NCBI RefSeq assembly: GCF_947507565.1
Contig: NC_089183.1
Span: forward strand, 1,674,001 to 1,738,000
DNA from: Oscarella lobularis
Lineage: Eukaryota; Porifera; Homoscleromorpha; Homosclerophorida; Oscarellidae
DNA length: 64,000 nucleotides
Direction: 5' to 3'
The stretch's first letter is position 1; each line of letters starts with the position of its first letter. Below the pieces are notes generated by a model that had not been told where the DNA came from, searched no databases, and was given only the letters and a program-made list of their open reading frames with translations. Position numbers and translations under genes: made by a program. Of the stretch, positions 1 through 8,326 are shown piece after piece.

Positions 1-1
1 G

Positions 2-92
2 ACCAGCAAACAAGTTTAATATATGAGTAAGCACGGCTGTAGTCCAAACGTGTGGCATTCTATGCAAATTGGACGGGTAACAGCGTCCATAT
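2..92 (+). pseudogene. YqaJ-nuclease exon remnant (SWIM-YqaJ family)
   Basis: This 90-bp stretch closely matches 63729-63830 near the other end of the window, with the same orientation and about 80-85 percent identity by eye. In the longer copy it reads as the start of a YqaJ-like nuclease domain (WHSMRIGRVRAS). Here the matching peptide is WHSMQIGRVTAS. The residues before it are altered and the frame runs into a simple repeat, so only one exon-sized remnant is left. A donor-like GGGTAAC follows the WHSMQIGR codons, as GGGTAAG does in the other copy. The remainder of the gene may lie outside the window. The identification rests on homology to the 63-kb copy. Confidence 0.5.
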
Positions 93-126
93 TCTATCCT
101 ATCCTATCCTATTTCTATCCTATTCC
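92..126. repeat. TATCC pentanucleotide microsatellite
   Basis: Imperfect repeats of CTATC/TATCC directly follow the YqaJ remnant. They are absent from the homologous position at 63.8 kb, so they arose or expanded after the two copies separated. Confidence 0.8.
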
Positions 127-217
127 TAAAAATTTTTTGGGGGCGTGGTTTTTACGGATTAATTTTGACGCCATTTTTCACATTTATTTCAACAATCCAA
201 ACGCTTATCGACATGCT

Positions 218-2549
218 TTATTTAACGGAAAGTCTGCGATTCTTCTTTAGAGCCCACAGTTTAGCAGCATCTTTCACGGGAAAATGTTCCAATGAAGGAC
301 CGTTTACGGCAATTCTTAGCAGTGCGTCCAGGGTTCTTTCGCTCATTCGATTTCGTATATCCGTTTTTATGAAGTTGAGTTGAGAGAAAGTGCGCTCAAC
401 ACTCGCTGTGTGCATCGGAATAACTCTGCAAATGCATGCTATTGATGAAAGCTTGGGGAACATTCTTTTGGTTGACAAGTCACCGCATAGATCGCCCAGA
501 ACTTCTTTGCAAGTGTATGACGCCGATTCTCTCCTTTTTATCGCAAGACATTCCTTGTAGCTTGACCATTCCTCAAGGGTTTCCTCAAAAGATTCGTCTG
601 CGTCAGAAGGATAAAAATGAGTGAAGAGCTTTTCTATTTCACGGTTGCCGTACTCGGCAAACTCTTCTCAATAATCAGGCAATGGCAACGCATCCGGATT
701 GAAGACGGTAAAGGACGTCATTACTCCTTGATCTTCAAATCTTTTTTCGATGTTAGAGAGCAGGCTGGAGAGATAAGGTGTTTTGATGATATTTGTGAAA
801 GTCATTTCATTGTCATTCGGTTCACGTGTAATGACGATCCCCGATGACTTCAGTTTCTCCAAAAATTCCGGCAACTGGCGAAGATGCATACCGTCGACAG
901 TTTTTAGTCGCGTAAGAGCCTCCTTCGTCAACAAAAGCGCTCCTGGAATACTGCTATAATCGCAGTGTTCATGATGAAATATTTTTGAGAGGCGCGAAAC
1001 GTGCGGCAAAGCATCGCACATTAAGAGCATGGTCGTTATAAACTTGTGCTTTGTTATCATTGCGTTGATGCCCAAAGCTCTAGCGTCGTGTCTCTCCTGC
1101 GCCTCTCGCTGGAGACTGACGCTGACAGATGCAAAGCATGCTATAAGACGGCTGACACTTCGCTCGATGCTCAGCCATCTTGTTGCGCAAGGTGCAACCA
1201 TTTTTCCCTGTTCATAAAGCAGCGCCTGGATTGCTTCCAACCCTGCCGTCCTAACGGCACTATTGTCAAAGAAATCAAAAATCTGACGAAGAATATTTTC
1301 AAATGCTTTGACGTATGGCACTGCCTTTGATGCCTGAATTGATGCAAGATTCAGTTTGTGTGCCACACAGTGGACTCCAACAGCAAATGGAACCATGCGT
1401 TTTAGCCTAGCGACGACACCGTTTCTGCAACTAACCATTGTCGATGCACCGTCTGTTCCAATTCCTCTAAGTCTGCTACGGTCTACGCCCGAAACCTCAA
1501 TAAACTCTTCGACGCGACGTGTAATGGTTTCCGCTCCTGCTCTAATGCAGCTATTCCCGCCAGCAGCTATTCCCGCCAGCAGCAGCGCTCTCAACTTCGG
1601 GTTGCAATAAGTCCACTACTTTTAAGAAAGTGCATTTGATTTCTCCTGTAGCATTATCAATGTAGCGACCGTGAATTGCCAGCTGCTCTTGCGTAGTGGA
1701 ATCCGTTGTCTCGTCAAACATTAAAGCAAAATGCTCAGAATCTTTCAATTCGTCGAGAGATCTTTTTTCAAGGAGCTCAGATATGACGTAAAGCATCTCT
1801 TGTATCGATTTGTGACTGGTGTAGATAGTATTTCGAGCTACTCTAATCTTGCTTTTAATTTCTACTCCCAACCACGAAGCCAGATCTAGGATCGGTTCAA
1901 AATTGGTAGTGTGAGCCAAACGCCGCTTAGCAATGAAATAGAGACAACCAATTGCTTGCTCGATTCCTTCAGCAGGAACAACAGGATTGATAGCAGACGC
2001 AACGTTTGGCTTGGAAGCGAGACGCTCCAACCTCACACACGTGATGTGTGACTCGCATTCTTCGTGTCTAATTATACTTTCAAGCCGCAATCGCGTACAG
2101 GGCTTCTGAATCCACGATTCGTGCTTGAATGGCCTAGCTCCAGAGCAGTGCTTCTGGCAAATACTACACGTCATGCCCCTTGTAGATTGATTGTACTTGA
2201 GCCAGCTTCTCCCCGTCAGCCACTCAATTCGAAATCGGGACGATCGCTTCGAATTCGAACTCTTAGAAGTAGGATGACTCGAAGTAGACGCCGCTACTTG
2301 AATCGCATTCTCGGCGTCGTCATCGCCGTCTATAAGCTCGCTGTCCGTGTCGTTATCGTCGTCACCGTCTGCGTCGTTATCGTCGTTGATAGGGTCGCCG
2401 CAGAACTGCGACGAGCCTTCGTCGTCGTTTGATTCTTGATCAGAGACCAAACGAACTTGGGAGATTTGAGGCTGTTCTTCGTCTTCACTTTGAGAAGAAT
2501 CCGATTCCTCGATTCGAGATCGCTTTCGAAAGTATCTCAGGAGAGACAT
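218..2549 (-). pseudogene. hAT-family transposase pseudogene (ZNF862/KIAA1586-like)
   Basis: A cut-and-paste hAT transposase, read from 2549 down to 218. Order: acidic serine-rich N-terminus; a zinc-finger region with CSICQKHC and a later His/Cys cluster; first catalytic Asp in LMFDETTDST; second in GTDGASTM; the RWLS helix; and the C-terminal hAT dimerisation motif TASVERTFSQLNFIKT. Two lesions break it. A perfect 16-bp tandem duplication at 1548-1579 shifts the frame after residue ~325. A TGA at 668-670 interrupts the frame, which then stays open through the dimerisation domain to 218. Undoing these two events leaves one continuous frame of about 770 codons, so the copy is young. I see no convincing terminal repeats. 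The family assignment is firm, the subfamily is inference. Confidence 0.85.
1548..1579. repeat. Perfect 16-bp tandem duplication in the hAT coding region
   Basis: The unit CAGCTATTCCCGCCAG occurs twice head to tail at 1548-1563 and 1564-1579. Sixteen is not a multiple of three, so the duplication causes the frameshift between the N-terminal and middle parts of the hAT transposase. Confidence 0.95.
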
Positions 2550-2831
2550 GAGTGAATGAAGAAACTCCGGAGAAAATCACGTGAACAAGCAGGAGAGAAT
2601 CACGTGATGTGGCAAAAGATTCCCGTAGATGACCTCCATGAGAAATATGTACGCTCTGCGACTGCCGCCTCGATTTGAATAAGGTAGCGTGCTCTCTGTA
2701 CGCTTATGTGCTGCCTGTATGCTTGCGGCAATTTTATTCCTATGGGTAAAAAGCAGCTCATATGGGTTCAAAAATGGGGAGTATGGGTCGATTTTCCCCA
2801 TACCGCCATGTGGGCAGAACCCTGAAAGAGC

Positions 2832-3758
2832 TCTACCGATGCCGCTGGTCTTCATCGCTCAATATCATCAGGGGACTTTCTGGCTGCATTTTACACGAAC
2901 CGATACGTTTCTTCGCTTCTGGTTGACCTAAGCAGAATGTTGCAGGGAGAGCTTCAAAACATACTAACAGCTTACAGTGAGATTGAAATTGTAAAGGAAC
3001 AACTTGCGGATGCTCGCACAAATGCCGAAGAAACTTTCAGAAACATTTTTGCTCTAATGACGGATCGACACGGTGAAGACACATTCGCAGTTCCTCGTAC
3101 TTGCCGGCGACAAATACACAGAAGCAACGTCCCAGGAGCGGTTCCTGAAGAGTACTGGCGTGTATCTATTTTCGTTCCATTTTTGGATCACATCATCAGT
3201 GAGTTTGATTCTCGTTTTTCTGCGCTTTCTATGCAGTCCGTGAAGGGCTTTCAGCTACTTCCAAATTTCGCTACCGATATAAACATTGAAGACGCCAAAA
3301 AAACTCTGGCGGAATTATACATGGAAGATTTGCCATCGCCAGAGACTTTCAGAGCGGAACTTGATCGGTGGCAGAGGAGATAGCAATCTGCCCGAAGTCA
3401 GTCATTCGAGACACCAAAGGCAATTAGTGAAACCCTTTCTCAACCCTTTATTGCAATGTATCCAAACATTAGGACCGTCCTTGACCTACTCCATGTCATA
3501 CCCGTAACAACGGCGACCGTCGAAAGAGCGAACTCTTCCCTCAAATATATTAAGACCAACCTTCGCAGCAGAATGCTTTCGTCGAGGCTAAATGCTCTTT
3601 TGCTTTTGTACATACACAAAGACGTACCTTTGGATTACGATGAAATTGTTGACAGCTACGCATATTCTCATCCGAGACGAATGATTCTTTCCAGGCCGCT
3701 GCTGGCAGAAAACGCGAATAATGAAGACGACCAAACTGACTCCGACGAGAAGGATTAG
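2832..3758 (+). pseudogene. hAT-family transposase fragment (52-kDa repressor/P52rIPK-like)
   Basis: The C-terminal half of a second hAT transposase, on the opposite strand from the first. The frame is open from about 2832, before the first Met at 2937. It contains the PRTCRRQIHRSN and FVPFLDHIISEF segments typical of P52rIPK-type hAT proteins, then TTATVERANSSLKYIKT, the dimerisation domain. An in-frame TAG at 3381-3383, next to a Trp codon in RWQRR, interrupts it, and the same frame resumes and runs to 3758. The catalytic N-terminal half is missing. About 130 bp downstream, 3881-3890 reads TCCGCCACTG, the inverse of a hAT end (CAGTGGCGGA), and probably marks the right terminus. Confidence 0.8.
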
Positions 3759-3880
3759 AAAGTTTAATAAACCTACGAATAGACTTATGAAATACAGTTT
3801 GAGTGGGTGCGGTTAGGTACAAAAGTGGGCGTGGTCAAAAATTTTTGCGCGCGCCTCTTCCCCCTCTCCTAAATCCTTCA

Positions 3881-3890
3881 TCCGCCACTG
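3881..3890 (+). repeat. Probable right terminal inverted repeat of a hAT element
   Basis: TCCGCCACTG ends the hAT unit that contains 2832-3758. Reversed it reads CAGTGGCGGA, the common CAGxGGCGGA form of hAT ends. I did not find a matching left end, in keeping with 5' truncation. Confidence 0.55.
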
Positions 3891-4197
3891 GTTTTGTTGA
3901 GTGACGGAACGATTGTACGAGAATAAAGATTCATGAAAGGATTGCATGTTTTTGCCGAGCTTTTGCAACTAAACGTCTTATTCGTAGGGGGTTCCTTTCA
4001 AAGTGTTTTGGTCAGTCGCTCTGCAGGTGGTTTGGGTACAAGAGAAGCAGGTAAGGCCAACGAGTATGTGGACGTGCTTCCTGTGGTTCACATGCCGTTC
4101 AGGGAATTTTCTGACAAAATGCTGCGACCATTAGCGGCGAAATACGTCGAACAGCGACTGTTCGATCCGTGGGAGATCCGGCCTGTTCATGTGTCGG

Positions 4198-4945
4198 TTA
4201 CGAGGTTGCAGGGCACGGAAGAAAGGACAATTCAGTGCTATAAGGATGTTGCAGGCGGACAGCAAACGTTCGTAAGCAGTTGGCTGGAGAAGGAAGCACG
4301 CCCTGCAGTGCAATCTGAGGCGACGCCTTAAACGCCTCCGCGCCGAAATGCAGGACAAACGACAGAAACGGCGTTCCTTGCGTCGAAAGAAGAATTTTGA
4401 GGAGCAAAGCTTGCTGCTTGAGCGACTTTGAGTTCACGAAGACCTGCTGGACCAAAGGATTGTCCAATCTTCCTCCCCAAGATCTCTGCCAGCCAAAATA
4501 ATTCTCGATGGGGTCCTGATTAGGGTGACCGCTTAATATGTAGCATTTCTCTGATCCTTTCACGGTGACAAAATAGGGCACCAGCTCCACAAACGAGCGA
4601 ACTAAATTACAGGTTGAATGCGCCTAATTGGAATCTAGTGGCGCAACTGTAATGTTGAGTTCCTCAAGTGCTTCTCTGCTCAGTTGTATCCAAAGACATT
4701 TGTCGTAAGAAACTAAATAAAAAAACTTTAGAGTGTTGTTGTGCTTTACATACGATACTGCTCTACCGTTAGACGCTCTTCGTTAGGGGTGAGTGTATCC
4801 CTGACGGTCCAGCTTATCAGCCTTTGTGCGAGCGCGCATTGAGGCAGTCGAACATCTTGTCGAGCATGCGAACGAACTTCGCCGTGTCTTCTGCCGCCTC
4901 AATGCGGAAATGCTCTAAAGCATAGGCGACGCTTAAGCTCAGCAC
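4198..4945 (-). pseudogene. P-element-like transposase, C-terminal fragment
   Basis: Two exon-like blocks of a THAP9/P-element-type transposase. Block one (4817-4945) follows a good splice acceptor (TTATAG) and reads SVAYALEHFRIEAAEDTAKF, ending in MLDKMFDCLN, the conserved middle segment of this family. Block two (4590 down to about 4360) contains NQDPIENYFGWQRSWGGRLD, the hallmark NQDxxExxFGxxRxxGGxxDNP motif near the C-terminus. Both carry stop codons where the protein should continue, and the N-terminal THAP domain and first catalytic region are not present. It belongs to a different branch from the P element at 8.3-11.3 kb. Its closest relative in the window is the fragment at 24.6-25.1 kb. 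Confidence 0.7.
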
Positions 4946-5590
4946 CTATAAGTTAATGTACAAATCGGACACTTGGCGTGGATTGTGCTTACTTGATAAA
5001 ACCAGTAGCCAATGTATTTTAGGAGATAATTTTTAAATACAGTAAAAAATATTCCGTGCTTGTTAATAGCTAATGCTAACCCGTCAATAGCACTGTGAAT
5101 TCAAACGGTTTCAGCTTATCATAGCCGTCACGTCAACATGCCATACAAAATTTGGGCTCTTTGATTTGATATGAAAAACACAGAACACGTTGGTATTTCT
5201 GAAACTCACTTTGCTGTGGTAAACTCGCGGGCGAAATCGGTGAATCTGCCATTACTTAATTAACTCCGTCCTTGTCTGTAATCTGACGAACAGTTTCTCT
5301 AATGAAAAAGCTGCACAATGGCTACAAAAGATAATCAGAGGGTAATTAACCTACCGCAGAACACGTCCGTGACATTTGTCGATATCCTACATCGGCATTG
5401 CAGGAGCTGAGTTGCCTCTACTAAGTAACGTACAGGACGATGTAATAATTCAATCAGGTAAACGTATAATTGCAATCTTTATTGCTCGAACAACGTCATG
5501 AAATGAAGCTAAGGGGCCCAAACGACATGACAATCTTTCGTTTCGCAGAAATCCCCTCAAAGTAGACAAGCTAATGCATCTATTGGTATT
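4946..5590. other. No recognisable gene
   Basis: AT-rich DNA with stop codons in all frames. I see no repeat, RNA gene or conserved coding block. Confidence 0.6.
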
Positions 5591-5595
5591 GTCGT

Positions 5596-5790
5596 TTGGC
5601 CAACGCTGTGTCGCTTCCGACGCCTAAGTGCGTAAGCACGACGTGCGCAGAGCAATTCGAAGACGAGAAGTGGTATCGGTGTCGCGTCGAGAGGACGTTT
5701 CCTACTGGTCTTATTCTTCGATATGTCGATTTAATTGTTCGCCGAGTCACTTCATTTTGTCGACAGAGTCAGGGTCGTCAACGCGACACC
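5596..5790 (+). pseudogene. Possible Tudor-domain exon fragment
   Basis: An open stretch without an ATG start translates to a peptide with CAEQFEDEKWYRCRVE followed ten residues later by LRYVD. This resembles the first strands of a Tudor domain (C-A-x-F-x-E-D-x-K-W-Y-R-A-x-V ... V-R-Y-V-D-Y-G). After LRYVD the similarity stops, the expected Gly-Asn is missing and no second conserved block follows. It could be a decayed exon of a Tudor-domain gene or a chance match. Confidence 0.3.
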
Positions 5791-5931
5791 AGAAACAATC
5801 CTTCGTCACCGCGACGACTTGACCTTTGACCGCCATTACGGTGTTGGGCCCAGTTGGGGTTGTCGCTTTCGTTAAATTCGAAGCCTTGACTGGCGCGGCG
5901 GAAAAGGAGGACTTGGTAGAAACGCGCCCAA

Positions 5932-6130
5932 GCAATAGACGATACCAGGCGCGATTGTAATCCAGCGCGTGCGCACCACTCGTTGGTAAGTCGGGAAAGG
6001 GGCGTGGCGCCTTTTTCTCGTCGAGCAAATGCTCGATGGCGAAAAATAAAACCTAAGAGTTGGAACTGATTGTTATGCATCTGATCGCAATACGTGCGCG
6101 GGTAAGAAGTAAAAAGTGGGAGCGCAATTA
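5932..6130 (+). repeat. Left arm of a ~200-bp inverted repeat
   Basis: The reverse complement of 6696-6893 aligns along this whole arm at roughly 75-80 percent identity by eye; for example GGAACTGATTGTTATGCATC here pairs with AGAACTGATTGTTATACACC. On the minus strand both arms encode a similar short peptide (LDEKKAPRPFPDLPTSGAHA here, DKKKALRLLSDPPTSSAPAL in the other arm read on plus). This suggests an ancestral coding segment of unknown function duplicated in inverse orientation. Confidence 0.75.
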
Positions 6131-6408
6131 GGTTGAAAGCGATAAGTCACGTGACAACAAGCAGCAATAACTTGAAAGCAAAAGCTTAGAAAAAATATCA
6201 GTCTCTACCGCTAAAATAACCTTTGTTAGTAACATCACTTTGTAAGAGAAAAAATAAATCTTTTGTCTAATACAAAATTTGTGATTCTGCCTTTTTACGT
6301 TGTTGTTTATCAATACAAAGATATCTGTTCAGACTGATATTTTTTATAAACTTTTGCTTTTGAGTTATCGCTGCTCGTAGTCACGTGAATTTTCGCTTTT
6401 AACCTAAT
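6127..6408. mobile_element. Fold-back MITE with ~80-bp terminal inverted repeats
   Basis: The first ~80 bp (from ATTAGGTTGAAAGCG) and the last ~80 bp (ending CGCTTTTAACCTAAT) are reverse complements at about 84 percent identity, leaving a ~120-bp AT-rich loop. Each arm carries the palindrome TCACGTGA/CACGTG and shares AAAAAATATCAGTCT next to the loop. There is no coding capacity. It sits directly at the inner edge of the larger inverted repeat's left arm. Confidence 0.8.
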
Positions 6409-6695
6409 TCACTGGCATTCACAAGCGAAATTTTGAACGATTGGAAAACTGTACGCAAATGATGAGGAAGAAAGACATCAAGGAGTGACGAATTTTAGTC
6501 TAAAAGTATCGCCAAAAAGCGCTGAAACGAAATGGACAACTCTTCTAAGTATTCCCGTACGTCCTGATTAGAATAAAATCTATGTATTGATTTTATGATC
6601 TCCTATTGCTATTGGATATACAAAAAAGGCTAAAATTAGTCTTGCTTTGAAAGCGAGCCTTTCTCGCCCAATGCCAATGGAAGTAGTCAGAGAAG

Positions 6696-6893
6696 TAATT
6701 GCGCTCCTACGTTTTACTTCTTAGCCACGCACGTGTTGCGAACAGGTGTATAACAATCAGTTCTAACTCTTGGGTTTCCCTTTTTGCCATCGAGCATTCA
6801 TTGACAAGAAAAAGGCGCTACGCCTCTTATCCGACCCACCAACGAGTAGTGCTCCCGCTCTAGAATACAATCCTCCCTGGTTTCCTCTATAGC
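6696..6893 (-). repeat. Right arm of the ~200-bp inverted repeat
   Basis: Partner of 5932-6130. The ~560 bp between the arms hold the fold-back MITE and about 290 bp of unique AT-rich DNA with no gene. Confidence 0.75.
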
Positions 6894-7139
6894 GACGGAA
6901 GCGAAAACGAAAAAGTTCCGCTGGCCGCTGCTCGTAGGAACAAATTGTTGCGATGGTTTAATTGAGATAATGCAGTAGTAAACCTTATGCGGATGCTGTG
7001 GCAAAAAGCAAAATACTTCAGTATGGTGACGTAAGGTTTTCAGCCGATAAATTAGTGATTTATTAGCCTTGCATCGACCGGCAAAACCCAGAAAAACGCT
7101 GTGACATATGGCGTGATATTCCGGCAAAAAGTAGGCTTT

Positions 7140-7285
7140 TTATTTATATTCTGTTCACATTTATTTATGTTGTTCAAGGATTTTATATACATTCTGTTCG
7201 GAGCTGCTTTTACTGATATATATTCTGTTCAGACATGACTTTACATATACAGTATATATATTCTGTTCAGACATGACTACATACT
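7140..7285. repeat. Short direct repeats with TATTCTGTTCAGACATGACT core
   Basis: Four copies of a motif based on TATTCTGTTC occur within 145 bp. The last two extend to TATATTCTGTTCAGACATGA and lie about 35 bp apart. A related TATCTGTTCAGACTGATA lies inside the MITE at about 6321. Function unknown. Confidence 0.7.
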
Positions 7286-7319
7286 CAGAGTCCGTGTAGA
7301 AAGGAATTAACATGAATAT

Positions 7320-8326
7320 CTATATTTTGAAAACAAATTTCGCCTTTTTTATTCTGTTTAACCGTGTCTGAGGCTGCAAGTCGTCATCCGTCTTAGAGAA
7401 GACGTCTAATTGTGTCTCTTGCAGTCTGAAAAAGTTGAACACCGTGCATTCCATCATCCGAAATTGGTCAATTGAATTAATGAGCATCTTTTGAATGTTT
7501 TCATCCACAGGAACAGCAACAGGCGGTACTTGAATTTTGTTATCGTTATCTGGCTCGGCCATTTGGTCACTATGACCTTCGTCCAAATAATTTTCTGCTC
7601 CCATTTCGCCATTGGCATCGTCTTCGTTCCAACGGCCAGTTTAAATGCCAGACATAAACAGCATTCGAGGCGATTGGTTAGAAAATGTTCGCATTGGATG
7701 ATTTTTCCACTGTTCACTAAAAGCAGCCAGCGCCAAATTTATCTTTGGTAAGAAAACGAAGTGTAAGCAGTACAAATCAACTTCACTGTGTCTGTCTAGA
7801 ATGCCATCAGACTCCATTAACGCAAAAACGTCTTTAAACATATTTATGACGGCGGTATTAATCACTCTCCAAATGCTTTCTATTCTCTGGTTGTGAACCG
7901 ATCGACCAGTTATCATGGCACCTCGATTGAGCCCCCTTGTTATCACATACGTAGCAAGGTCGACGTTCTCGACGCCATAGTCAGAGCGCACACGTGAAGG
8001 AAGGCCGTTTTTGCGAACAGCCTCTTGGAAAAGAGTAAGAACGGTCGATGCCGTGTTATTTGTACTGGCGTGAATATACACAATCAGCCGAGAGTATCCA
8101 TCGATACCTCTGTGAATAATAATTCGCCACGGCTCCACCAATTTATGGTTGCCATCAGTGTGCTTTGTTAAAGAAAAAGTATTATGTTAGAAAGAACCAA
8201 GTATTGCAATAGTTGTACCATAAACAATTTGAGGCCGGAACACTGTGCACGCGTCTGTTAATCAACCTTCGTCGTCTCATAGCGCGTCCTATGGCCTATG
8301 GGGTCGACACGCTGCAAACTCTGGCG
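7320..8326 (-). pseudogene. Integrase-core (rve-type DDE) transposase, C-terminal part; 3' half of an element split by a P element
   Basis: Catalytic core of the metazoan integrase-core family (PF24764-like; possibly the IS3EU group of DNA transposons). Reading from 8326 downward: THTDGNHKL precedes the core, then IDGYSRLIVYIHASTNNTAS with the first catalytic Asp, RSDYGVENVDLATYV with the second, SVHNQRIESIWR with the Glu region, then LHFVFLPKINLAL. A short intron, about 8159-8216, separates the N-terminal exon end from the THTDGNHKL exon; its donor appears to have lost a base. An in-frame TAA directly after LFMSGI stops the frame, and the tail continues in frame to 7320. The N-terminal part of the same protein lies beyond the P insertion, at 11325-11870. 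Confidence 0.82.

Noticed and set aside
3933-4331. 132-codon plus frame as a gene
   Set aside because: No recognisable motif, and it lies opposite the P-element-like C-terminal fragment.
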